This document shows positions 1-5,681 of a stretch of DNA of 5,915 nt, piece by piece (the first letter of the stretch is position 1; every line of letters starts with the position of its first letter). Source of the DNA: Campylobacterota bacterium (lineage in GTDB: Bacteria; Campylobacterota; Campylobacteria; Campylobacterales; Sulfurovaceae). The notes below the pieces were generated by a model. The model had not been told where the DNA came from, did not search any database, and saw only the letters and a list, made by a program, of their open reading frames with translations. The position numbers were made by a program, and so were the translations under genes. The stretch lies in the NCBI GenBank assembly GCA_013153345.1, contig JAADEQ010000079.1, positions 1 to 5,915 of the forward strand, in the 5' to 3' direction.

Positions 1-673
1 ACTCAATCTTTGAGTCTCTATTTACTACCAGATGAACCTTATCACTCTTAAAGCCAAAATAGCTAGCTAACTGACTAAATGGAAGCGGCTGATAGAATGG
101 AATAACCTCTAAATTACTAATCTCCTCCTCTTTACCCAATAATTCAAATACTCCTGAGGTAATCTTCTCACCAACTACAATTAAAAATAGAGGCAAAATT
201 ATCTTTTTATTTATTCTCTTATTCAAATCGACAGCATTTCTAATCTCATTTACCCTTCTAATTAGCCAAATCTCTAAAATAATAAAGGTAGCCACCAAAA
301 TAATAAAGGCTAAAATAGTAGACTTCCCAACTTGAATTGAATCAAAGGCATCAGGAGAGGTTAAAATATTTAATACCATCCCATTTATATGAAAATTAAA
401 TATCTTATATATAAAAAAGTCTGAAAGAATAATAAAATTTATCGCCCCAACAACCAACCCTACAACATAAAAACCAATCTTATTAGTAAACAATAGAGGA
501 AAAAATAGAATATAGACTAATAGATATAATAGAGCAGCTGTTGAGATTGCACCAAAGAGAGTTAATAAAAAAGAGAGTGGGGTATACTCCTTATTAAATA
601 CCAAAAACATTACCAATATTAAAATGGTAATAAAAAAGTTTATCTTTAAGAAAAAAGAGAGTCTCTTATTCAT
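1..673 (-). CDS. Inner-membrane sulfatase-superfamily protein (YejM/DUF3413-like), N-terminal part only
   Basis: Reading the minus strand from an ATG at 673 gives 224 codons with no stop before the window edge, so the C-terminus is missing. The visible part is very hydrophobic, with likely membrane segments near residues 11-26, 35-60, 66-88 and 118-138, and a fifth at about 157-177. After segment 3 comes FHINGMVLNILTSP (94-107), and after segment 5 comes IPFYQPLPFSQLASYFG (191-207). Both resemble the membrane domain and linker of YejM/PbgA-like (DUF3413) sulfatase-family proteins, in which five helices carry a periplasmic alkaline-phosphatase-fold domain. That domain would lie outside the window, so its metal site and activity cannot be judged. 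In gammaproteobacteria YejM controls LPS synthesis; a role here is only inference. The start lies 13 nt after the metY stop with a weak GGTAGGG ribosome site, which suggests co-transcription. An LtaS/MdoB-like phosphoglycerol transferase is an alternative. Confidence 0.68.
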   Translation of the reverse strand, partial: MNKRLSFFLKINFFITILILVMFLVFNKEYTPLSFLLTLFGAISTAALLYLLVYILFFPLLFTNKIGFYVVGLVVGAINFIILSDFFIYKIFNFHINGMVLNILTSPDAFDSIQVGKSTILAFIILVATFIILEIWLIRRVNEIRNAVDLNKRINKKIILPLFLIVVGEKITSGVFELLGKEEEISNLEVIPFYQPLPFSQLASYFGFKSDKVHLVVNRDSKIE

Positions 674-686
674 CCCTACCTACTCT

Positions 687-1952
687 CTAACTTAGAGCTT
701 GATTTAAATCATCAATCAAATCATCAACATCCTCTAACCCCACACTAAGTCTAATTAACCCTCCTGGCACTCCAGCATCAATTAACTCTTGCGGCGATAG
801 CTGCTGATGAGTAGTGCTAGCTGGATGGGTAATAATTGATTTAGAATCTCCAATATTAACCACTAACGAAAAGATTTTAGTAGATTCAGCTACCTTTTGC
901 GCAAACTCTCTACTCTCCACCTCAAAGCTCAAAAGTCCACTAGCTCTTCCTTTTTTAAGATACTTTTTTGCATATTTATAGCTAGGATTACTCTTTAAAC
1001 CAGGATAGTTAACCTTTAATACCTTTGGGTGGGACTCTAAAAATTTAGCAATCTTTAAAGCGCTCTTTGAGTGTTGCTTCATCCTTAAAGCTAAAGTCTC
1101 AAGCCCTTGAAGATTTAACCAAGAGTTAAAAGGGCTTATAGCCCCTCCAAAATCCCTAAGAAGTGCCAAACGAGCTCTTAAAGTAAAAATAGCCCCTTTA
1201 AGCTCACTATAAACTAATCCATGATAACTCTTATCTGGTTCATTAAAATGGTAATATCTTTTATTATCTTTAATCTTTTTAAAGGCACTTTTGCCCTCAA
1301 CAATAACCCCTCCAATTGCACTTCCATTTCCATTTATATATTTACTCGTGCTATGAACCACAATATCTGCCCCAAGCTTCAAAGGCTTACATAAAATTGG
1401 AGTAGCAACCGTATTATCCGCACAAAGTAAAATATTATGCTCTTTAGCAATCTTGGCAATCTTCTTAATATCACCCATCTCAATAGCTGGATTTGGAATT
1501 ATCTCAAAAAATATCAACTTTGTCCTATCATCAATTAGGCTCTCTAACTCTTCTAAATTATGAATATCAAAAAATCTAGCCTCTATTCCAAATCTCCTAA
1601 TTGTATGGGCCCCCAGAGTCAATGTCCCCCCATAAGCTTGCTTAGCAATAATAATATTATCTCCAGCCTCAGCCACATTTGCAAATGTATAAAATATTGC
1701 TGCAGTCCCACTAGCTGTTGCAACTGCCCCCTCTCCTCTCTCAAGCTCGCAAATTCTCTTTTCAAAAATCTCAGTTGTAGGATTATTTATCCTAGTATAA
1801 ATTGGCCCAACTTCACTTAAATCAAACAAATTAGCCGCATGTTCACTATCTCTAAACTCATAAGCAGTAGTTTGGAAAATTGGAGGATTCATTGCCCCAT
1901 AACACTCTTGATTATTATAGCCTGCTCTTATTAAAATGGTTTTATCTTTCAT
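687..1952 (-). CDS. metY: O-acetylhomoserine sulfhydrylase (O-acetylhomoserine aminocarboxypropyltransferase)
   Basis: A complete 421-aa PLP enzyme of the Cys/Met-metabolism family. It makes homocysteine from O-acetylhomoserine and a sulfur donor in the cytoplasm, the direct-sulfhydrylation route to methionine. Visible family features are YTRINNPT (52-59, the Tyr and Arg that bind cofactor phosphate of the partner subunit), the SGTAA turn (81-85), ADN with the pyridine-binding Asp179, the Schiff-base lysine K204 in HSTSKY, and the substrate-carboxylate region NIGDSKSIITHPASTTHQQL (366-385) with RLSVGLED (401-408). The length and the long insert at about 220-255 favour MetY over the shorter MetB/MetC. 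Wolinella MetY is known to take sulfur from a thiocarboxylated carrier protein; whether this one does cannot be told from the sequence. Position 209 is Asn in NGNG, where most relatives have His. The start at 1952 has an AAAAAAGGG ribosome site 5 nt upstream. The gene probably has its own promoter and is followed by a membrane-protein gene. Confidence 0.93.
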   Translation of the reverse strand: MKDKTILIRAGYNNQECYGAMNPPIFQTTAYEFRDSEHAANLFDLSEVGPIYTRINNPTTEIFEKRICELERGEGAVATASGTAAIFYTFANVAEAGDNIIIAKQAYGGTLTLGAHTIRRFGIEARFFDIHNLEELESLIDDRTKLIFFEIIPNPAIEMGDIKKIAKIAKEHNILLCADNTVATPILCKPLKLGADIVVHSTSKYINGNGSAIGGVIVEGKSAFKKIKDNKRYYHFNEPDKSYHGLVYSELKGAIFTLRARLALLRDFGGAISPFNSWLNLQGLETLALRMKQHSKSALKIAKFLESHPKVLKVNYPGLKSNPSYKYAKKYLKKGRASGLLSFEVESREFAQKVAESTKIFSLVVNIGDSKSIITHPASTTHQQLSPQELIDAGVPGGLIRLSVGLEDVDDLIDDLNQALS

Positions 1953-1957
1953 AAAAA

Positions 1958-1966
1958 CCCTTTTTT
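1958..1966 (-). promoter_or_regulatory. Ribosome binding site of metY
   Basis: The minus strand reads AAAAAAGGG, then five bases (TTTTT), then the metY ATG at 1952. The match to the anti-Shine-Dalgarno sequence is moderate (AAGGG), but the spacing is normal and no other ATG near the protein's N-terminus is better placed. It therefore supports the chosen start. Confidence 0.6.
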
Positions 1967-1969
1967 AAA

Positions 1970-1990
1970 ATTATCATCTTCTATTATCAT
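1970..1990 (-). repeat. Two copies of ATGATAAT over the metY transcription start region
   Basis: The minus strand carries ATGATAAT at 1990-1983 and again at 1977-1970, 13 bp apart. A partial copy (ATGAT) at 1995-1991 lies inside the -10 region. The copies straddle the predicted start site of metY, so they could be an operator for a repressor. In so AT-rich a spacer they could also be chance. They loosely resemble the GATAAT units of Fur boxes, but the arrangement is not a standard Fur box. Confidence 0.35.
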
Positions 1991-2019
1991 ATCATAAAGA
2001 AACTAAGAATATCAATCAA
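1991..2019 (-). promoter_or_regulatory. Predicted sigma70-type promoter of metY
   Basis: On the minus strand a TTGATT -35 box (2019-2014) is followed after exactly 17 bp by a TATGAT -10 box (1996-1991). A second TATGAT overlaps the first by one base (1991-1986). Transcription would begin near 1985-1983, giving a leader of roughly 30 nt that contains the ribosome site. The call follows from box similarity, ideal spacing and a position between the infA terminator and metY. It has not been tested. Confidence 0.55.
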
Positions 2020-2050
2020 AATCTACAATAGTAAGAAATCTCCATATATT

Positions 2051-2070
2051 AGTGGGGTATAATTGGGTAT
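2051..2070. repeat. Imperfect 10-bp tandem repeat upstream of the metY promoter
   Basis: The plus strand reads AGTGGGGTAT then AATTGGGTAT, two adjacent 10-bp units identical at 8 of 10 positions. The repeat lies about 30 bp upstream of the predicted -35 box of metY. Its period is close to one helical turn and its G-tracts stand out in an AT-rich spacer. An activator site is possible, but only by inference. The same stretch contains a TATAAT on the plus strand (2058-2063) without a recognisable -35 box. Confidence 0.3.
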
Positions 2071-2172
2071 TAATATCGCACCTACTTACTAAAACCCAAC
2101 TCTTCACTAAAAACTATAATCTACTTCCTATTTTTCACTATAAAAAGCATAAGTAGCTACCTATAAGGAGAG

Positions 2173-2207
2173 AAAATAGCTGAAGCTAAAAGAGCTTCAA
2201 ACTATTT
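2173..2207 (-). terminator. Rho-independent terminator at the end of the spc operon
   Basis: On the minus strand TGAAGCT (2199-2193), a 5-nt loop and AGCTTCA (2187-2181) form a perfect 7-bp stem. Below a TT/G internal mismatch the stem can extend by AAATAG (2207-2202) pairing with CTATTT (2179-2174). The run of four T (2176-2173) follows the upper stem. The outer stem includes the infA stop codon, so the hairpin starts at the very end of the gene. The short T-run is the weak point of the call. Confidence 0.65.
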
Positions 2208-2420
2208 ATATCTAAAGGTGATTCTCCCTTTATCTAGTGAGTATGGAGTCAATTCAACCTTAACTTTATCGCCAGGTAAAATCTTAATATAGTGCATTCT
2301 CATCTTCCCTGCCAAGTGACAAAGAACCTTATGCCCATTTTCAAGCTCAACTCTAAAAGTAGCATTAGGTAGAGCCTCAACAACTTTGCCATCAATCTCA
2401 ATTACATCATCTTTTGCCAT
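2202..2420 (-). CDS. infA: Translation initiation factor IF-1
   Basis: A complete 72-aa protein, the same length as E. coli IF-1. IF-1 is a single S1-type OB-fold protein that binds the A site of the 30S subunit and helps IF-2 and IF-3 place initiator tRNA. The sequence shows the typical start [13 protein letters not shown], the central [12 protein letters not shown] (19-30), [16 protein letters not shown] (38-53) and the closing [11 protein letters not shown] (62-72). It lies 11 nt after map with a very strong AAAGGAGG ribosome site. It is the last gene of the operon, since a hairpin begins at its stop codon. In many bacteria rpmJ and rpsM follow infA, but here they do not. Confidence 0.97.
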   Translation of the reverse strand: MAKDDVIEIDGKVVEALPNATFRVELENGHKVLCHLAGKMRMHYIKILPGDKVKVELTPYSLDKGRITFRYK

Positions 2421-2425
2421 TAAAT

Positions 2426-2434
2426 CCTCCTTTA
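2426..2434 (-). promoter_or_regulatory. Strong ribosome binding site of infA fused to the map stop codon
   Basis: The minus strand reads TAAAGGAGG, then ATTTA, then the infA ATG. The first three bases are the map stop codon, so a ribosome finishing map stops on the site that starts infA. This is the best Shine-Dalgarno match in the window, and it fixes the infA start. Confidence 0.8.
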
Positions 2435-3187
2435 TGGTTGAGTTAAAATTATAGCTTTTCCATCAACTACGGCAACTTGATGCTCATAGTGACTTCCCTT
2501 TAAACCATCACGACTAACTACCGACCACTTATCCTCTAAAATTTTTGGCTCACCACTCTTTTGACAAACCATCGGCTCAATACAAAATACCATACCATTT
2601 TTTATCTTTGGCCCCTGCTTTGGCTTTCCATCAACATAGTTTGGAATATTTGGCTCATCATGAGGCTTTGTCCCAATCCCATGACCACAAAACTCTCTTA
2701 ATGGAACATATCCATACTCTCTTATTGTATCCTCTAATACCTTACTAATCTCTTTAAATCTAACTCCTGGCTTTATTGCATCTATTGCTCTATATAATGC
2801 ATCCTTAGAGCACTCTATTAATCTCTTATCCTCTTTTGAAACCTCTCCAACCTCTAAAGTAACAGCTCCATCTCCATAATAACCATCCAAAAAGGTGCCA
2901 ATATCAAGCCCAATAATATCACCCTCTTTTAGAGCATAATCGGTTGGAACTCCATGAATTATAACCTCATTAACAGAGGTGCAGACACTTGCAGGAAAGC
3001 CATATAGACCTTTAAAAGAAGGGGTTGCTCCTTTGCTTCTAATAAACTCCTCGCCAAGCCTATCAATCTCTTTTAAAGTTATACCTGGCTCAATCTTCTC
3101 TTTTAAAAACTCAAGAGTCTGGGCAACAATTGCCCCAGCTCTTCTTAACTTCTCAATCTCATCCTTTTTTCTAAGTGCAATAGCCAT
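2432..3187 (-). CDS. map: Type I methionine aminopeptidase
   Basis: A complete 251-aa cytoplasmic metalloprotease that removes the initiator methionine from new proteins when the second residue is small. The pita-bread fold residues can be read directly: His78 in IIHGVPTDY, and the dinuclear metal ligands Asp95 (LDIG), Asp106 (YGDGA), His169 (CGHGIG), Glu204 (IEPM) and Glu236 (YEHQ). A second active-site His176 lies in KPHDEPN. There is no N-terminal extension or zinc-binding segment, so this is the short bacterial form. Its ATG overlaps the secY stop by one base (TAATG), and no good Shine-Dalgarno sequence lies upstream, so translation is probably coupled to secY. The position between secY and infA without adk fits Campylobacterota. 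Confidence 0.97.
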   Translation of the reverse strand: MAIALRKKDEIEKLRRAGAIVAQTLEFLKEKIEPGITLKEIDRLGEEFIRSKGATPSFKGLYGFPASVCTSVNEVIIHGVPTDYALKEGDIIGLDIGTFLDGYYGDGAVTLEVGEVSKEDKRLIECSKDALYRAIDAIKPGVRFKEISKVLEDTIREYGYVPLREFCGHGIGTKPHDEPNIPNYVDGKPKQGPKIKNGMVFCIEPMVCQKSGEPKILEDKWSVVSRDGLKGSHYEHQVAVVDGKAIILTQP

Positions 3188-3189
3188 TA
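3185..3189 (-). promoter_or_regulatory. TAATG stop/start overlap of secY and map
   Basis: The TAA that ends secY (3189-3187) shares its last A with the ATG that starts map (3187-3185). The sequence just upstream (ACGGGTCTA) has no convincing Shine-Dalgarno match. Map translation therefore most likely depends on ribosomes finishing secY. Confidence 0.75.
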
Positions 3190-4446
3190 TAGACCCGTAT
3201 GACCTAACGTCTCATATTGTGACATCATTCTTTGAGCCTCAATCTTTCTCATTGTATCAAGCGCAACTTGAACCACAATTAAGACTGCTGTTCCTCCAAA
3301 GTAAAATGATGCTCCAAGTTTATTAATAATCATAAATGGCACCGTTGAAATTGTAGCAAGATATAAAGCCCCCCAAACGGTCAGTTTAGTAGCAACATCA
3401 TTTAAGAACTCTTCAGTCTGTTTTCCTGGCCTAACACCTGGAATAAAACCACCTTGACGCTTTAGATTTTCTGCAATCTCTTTGGCATTAAACTGAATTG
3501 ATGCATAAAAGAATGCAAAGAATATAACCAAAATAAACATCAAGAAGTTAAATAGAAAACCTCCTGGAGTTAGTGCATCTGCAATTGCCATTGCAATTGG
3601 ATGGGTGCTCGCTTTTAATATAGTTAGAGGAAACATCAAAATTGCACTTGCAAAAATTGGAGGAATCACCCCAGAGATATTTACTCTAATTGGAATATAG
3701 TTCATTATTCTTTTACTCTTATTTTGTAAAAGAGTCTTTCTAGAGTAGCTAATTGGAATTCTTCTCTCTCCAAGCTCTACATAAATAATAATCAAAATAG
3801 TTGCAATCATAATTAAAAAGATTGCAATAACAACCGCAAAATCCATACTTCCAGAGTTTACTTGAGCAATTGTATTTCCAATTGCAGCTGGAATTCCAGA
3901 AACAATTCCTGCAAAGATAATTAAAGAGATTCCATTTCCAATTCCACGCTGAGTAATTTGCTCTCCAAACCACATTAAAAGCATTGTTCCAGCAAGCATT
4001 GAAAAGATGGTTAATACCACAAAACTTGTCATATCAATCAAGATAGCACTTTGGCCAGTTCCACCAATTTGTTGAAGTCCAAATGCAACCCCTATTGCTT
4101 GGACAATTGTAATAAAAATTGTTGCATAACGAATAATTTGCATATACTTTTGCATTCCATCACGCTCTTTTTTCATCTGAGCCAATGCTGGAAAAGTTGC
4201 TGCAAGAAGTTCCATTACAATTGAAGCAGTAATATAAGGCATTACCCCAAGTGAGATAATACTAAGTCTCTCAATTGCATTCCCACTAAACATATTAGCA
4301 AGACCAAGTGCATTATTTTGATTATTTGCAAAGAATTGTTTAATAACTTCTAAATCAACCCCGGGAACCGGGATATATGCTAAAACTCTATAGGCAAATA
4401 GAAATCCTAGCGTAATAAGAATCTTTTGTGTTAGTGAACTACTCAT
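3187..4446 (-). CDS. secY: Preprotein translocase subunit SecY
   Basis: A complete 419-aa channel subunit of the SecYEG translocon in the inner membrane. It moves secretory proteins to the periplasm and inserts membrane proteins. Ten membrane segments fit the usual pattern, roughly at 8-25, 63-83, 106-124, 141-160, 172-190, 202-222, 261-277, 297-316, 356-374 and 380-396. The plug and helix-2 region (47-80, NMFSGNAIERLSIISLGVMP) is well preserved. Cytoplasmic loops carry GERRIPISY (226-234) and GFIPGVRPGKQTEEFL (333-348), with the conserved Arg339 needed for SecA and ribosome contact in relatives. The start at 4446 is 2 nt after the rplO stop, with an AGGAAG ribosome site inside the rplO end. 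The short loops make it a little shorter than the E. coli protein (443 aa). A 74-codon ORF in another frame at 3749-3973 is a shadow. Confidence 0.98.
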   Translation of the reverse strand: MSSSLTQKILITLGFLFAYRVLAYIPVPGVDLEVIKQFFANNQNNALGLANMFSGNAIERLSIISLGVMPYITASIVMELLAATFPALAQMKKERDGMQKYMQIIRYATIFITIVQAIGVAFGLQQIGGTGQSAILIDMTSFVVLTIFSMLAGTMLLMWFGEQITQRGIGNGISLIIFAGIVSGIPAAIGNTIAQVNSGSMDFAVVIAIFLIMIATILIIIYVELGERRIPISYSRKTLLQNKSKRIMNYIPIRVNISGVIPPIFASAILMFPLTILKASTHPIAMAIADALTPGGFLFNFLMFILVIFFAFFYASIQFNAKEIAENLKRQGGFIPGVRPGKQTEEFLNDVATKLTVWGALYLATISTVPFMIINKLGASFYFGGTAVLIVVQVALDTMRKIEAQRMMSQYETLGHTGL

Positions 4447-4448
4447 TG

Positions 4449-4847
4449 CTACTTCCTACTAGTAGTTACTGCATCATCCTTAATTTTAGCAGCTAAATCT
4501 TTTGCTTTAGTTCCAATAAGTTTTACTTTTGTCACATTTTTACTCAGTTTACAAACTCCTCTAATTGCATCTAATGTAATCTCTTCAAGCTCTAAAATAG
4601 CCTTAACCTTATCAACATTAATTGCTAGAGGCTTTTGAACGCGAGATTTAAAACCAACTTTTGGAACTCTTCTATATAGAGGCATTTGACCACCCTCAAA
4701 TCCTCTTTTAATACTATATCCAGAGCGTGACTTTTGACCCTTTTGTCCACGTCCAGCTGTCTTTCCTAAGCCACTTCCTTGTCCACGCCCTACTCTCTTT
4801 CTCTTATGAGTAGAACCTGGTGCTGGCTGAAGATTGTGTAAACCCAT
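4449..4847 (-). CDS. rplO: 50S ribosomal protein L15
   Basis: A complete 132-aa protein of the large ribosomal subunit. The basic glycine-rich N-terminal tail is typical of the family: [38 protein letters not shown] (up to residue 41) and [15 protein letters not shown] (49-63). The globular C-terminal half ends with [25 protein letters not shown]. coli L15 has 144 residues, and the shortfall is mostly in the C-terminal half. It follows rpsE by 9 nt with no rpmD between them and precedes secY by 2 nt. The start is fixed by a TAAGGAG ribosome site at 4859-4853 that includes the rpsE stop codon. Confidence 0.97.
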   Translation of the reverse strand: MGLHNLQPAPGSTHKRKRVGRGQGSGLGKTAGRGQKGQKSRSGYSIKRGFEGGQMPLYRRVPKVGFKSRVQKPLAINVDKVKAILELEEITLDAIRGVCKLSKNVTKVKLIGTKAKDLAAKIKDDAVTTSRK

Positions 4848-4852
4848 ACTAG

Positions 4853-4859
4853 CTCCTTA
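4853..4859 (-). promoter_or_regulatory. Ribosome binding site of rplO fused to the rpsE stop codon
   Basis: TAAGGAG on the minus strand joins the rpsE stop codon to the rplO Shine-Dalgarno sequence. The rplO ATG follows after CTAGT (5 nt). It is the same seven-base motif as at the rplF/rplR junction. Confidence 0.75.
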
Positions 4860-5300
4860 GCCTTTAATTCTTTTTAATGCCTCAATTGTACATCTAACCA
4901 AGTTATTTGGATTATTTGAACCAATTGATTTTGCAATTATATCTTTAATTCCTGCAAGTTCAATTACTGGTCTTGCAGCACCCCCTGCAATTGCTCCTGT
5001 ACCTTCACTTGCAGGTTTTAAAATAATTTTACTTGCATTAAATTTGTGCTCAATATCATGAGCAATTGTTGTACCTTTTAGGTTGATTGTAACTAAGTTT
5101 TTAAAAGCATCATCAACAGCTTTTTTAATTGCATCAGGAACCTCTTTTGCCTTTCCATATCCATAGCCAACAGTTCCCTTTTTATTTCCAACCACTACTA
5201 AAGCTGTAAATCTAAATCTTCTACCACCCTTAACAACTTTAGTTACACGACCGATATTTACAACTATCTCTTCAAACTCATCTCTATTAATCTCAGCCAT
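4857..5300 (-). CDS. rpsE: 30S ribosomal protein S5
   Basis: A complete 147-aa small-subunit protein that sits at the mRNA entry and decoding region. The N-terminal RNA-binding domain shows [20 protein letters not shown] (22-41) and [14 protein letters not shown] (42-55). The C-terminal domain shows [19 protein letters not shown] (95-113) and [15 protein letters not shown] (128-142). It is about 20 residues shorter than E. coli S5 (166 aa), at both ends, as expected for this lineage. The ribosome site TAAGGGAAG (5313-5305) begins with the rplR stop codon. No L30 gene follows. Confidence 0.98.
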   Translation of the reverse strand: MAEINRDEFEEIVVNIGRVTKVVKGGRRFRFTALVVVGNKKGTVGYGYGKAKEVPDAIKKAVDDAFKNLVTINLKGTTIAHDIEHKFNASKIILKPASEGTGAIAGGAARPVIELAGIKDIIAKSIGSNNPNNLVRCTIEALKRIKG

Positions 5301-5304
5301 CTAA

Positions 5305-5313
5305 CTTCCCTTA
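5305..5313 (-). promoter_or_regulatory. Ribosome binding site of rpsE fused to the rplR stop codon
   Basis: The minus strand reads TAAGGGAAG, in which TAA ends rplR and AAGGG or GGGAAG is the ribosome site. The rpsE ATG follows 4 nt later. The match is less perfect than at the neighbouring junctions, but there is no rival start. Confidence 0.65.
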
Positions 5314-5667
5314 AAATTTTATTCCAGTCTCTCTAAGCGCATCTGCAAACGCAGCCACAACGCCATGATACAAATAGCCATTTCTATCAAACACAATAAC
5401 CTCAATATTTTGAGCTTTTAGCTTATCACTCAAATCTTTAGCAACAGCAACTGCACCATCTTTATTAGCTTTAACACCAAGCTTTGCACCATTACTATAT
5501 GCTAAAGTGTGCCCTTTTGTATCATCAATTGCTTGCGCATATACATGCTTATTAGAGCGAAAAATTGTAACTCTTGGTCTATCTGAAGTGCCAGAGATTT
5601 TACCTCTAACTCTCTTTTTACGCTGTAAGCGGCGCTTATTTTTTACTTTTTGAACACTTTTTAACAT
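5311..5667 (-). CDS. rplR: 50S ribosomal protein L18
   Basis: A complete 118-aa protein that binds 5S rRNA in the central protuberance of the 50S subunit. A strongly basic N-terminus ([16 protein letters not shown], 9-24) leads into the conserved [22 protein letters not shown] (28-49). The C-terminus has [27 protein letters not shown] (92-118). Its length matches E. coli L18 (117 aa). It lies 11 nt after the rplF stop with TAAGGAG as combined stop and ribosome site. A 60-codon ORF overlapping its start (5636-5818) is an out-of-frame shadow of rplF and rplR. Confidence 0.98.
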   Translation of the reverse strand: MLKSVQKVKNKRRLQRKKRVRGKISGTSDRPRVTIFRSNKHVYAQAIDDTKGHTLAYSNGAKLGVKANKDGAVAVAKDLSDKLKAQNIEVIVFDRNGYLYHGVVAAFADALRETGIKF

Positions 5668-5674
5668 CTAATCG

Positions 5675-5681
5675 CTCCTTA
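5675..5681 (-). promoter_or_regulatory. Ribosome binding site of rplR fused to the rplF stop codon
   Basis: The minus strand reads TAAGGAG, where TAA is the rplF stop and AAGGAG is the Shine-Dalgarno sequence. The rplR ATG follows after 7 nt. This supports the rplR start at 5667. Confidence 0.75.

Larger units (their letters stand above)
1953..2201. other. Non-coding spacer between infA and metY
   Basis: This 249-bp spacer separates the ribosomal operon from metY. From the infA side it holds the downstream part of the terminator hairpin, an 8-bp palindrome GTAGCTAC (2153-2160), two copies of TTCACTA on the plus strand (2103-2109 and 2134-2140), the GGGTAT tandem repeat, and the metY promoter and leader. 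Only nine-codon ORFs without ribosome sites are present. I see no tRNA, no rpmJ remnant and no riboswitch I recognise. Confidence 0.7.

Noticed and set aside
685..697. Inverted repeat CTCTAA/TTAGAG around the metY stop as a terminator
   Set aside because: It can form only about 5 bp with a 3-nt loop and has no T-run after it. The next gene starts only 13 nt beyond the stop.
1560..1820. 86-codon plus-strand ORF
   Set aside because: It lies entirely inside metY on the opposite strand, and its Cys/Ser/Pro-rich translation is the complement of a well-conserved enzyme.
2063..2099. TTGGGT ... ACCCAA inverted repeat as an RNA hairpin
   Set aside because: A 6-bp stem with a 25-nt loop is weak, and it is not clear that the region is transcribed.
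2058..2120. Two plus-strand TATAAT boxes (2058-2063 and 2115-2120) as promoters for an antisense or small RNA
   Set aside because: Neither has a -35 box at suitable spacing, no plus-strand terminator or stable structure follows, and such boxes are expected by chance in AT-rich DNA.
2017..2150. Two nine-codon minus-strand ORFs (starting at 2150 and 2044) as leader peptides of metY
   Set aside because: They lack ribosome sites and methionine runs, and they lie upstream of the predicted metY start site, so they would not be on its mRNA.
2979..3326. 115-codon plus-strand ORF across the map/secY junction, and a 67-codon one at 2545-2748
   Set aside because: Both are antisense to highly conserved genes, match no family I recognise, and are best explained as shadows.
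3749..3973. 74-codon minus-strand ORF rich in Asn, Cys, Trp and Tyr
   Set aside because: It is an out-of-frame reading of secY; the composition comes from frame-shifted codons for hydrophobic residues.
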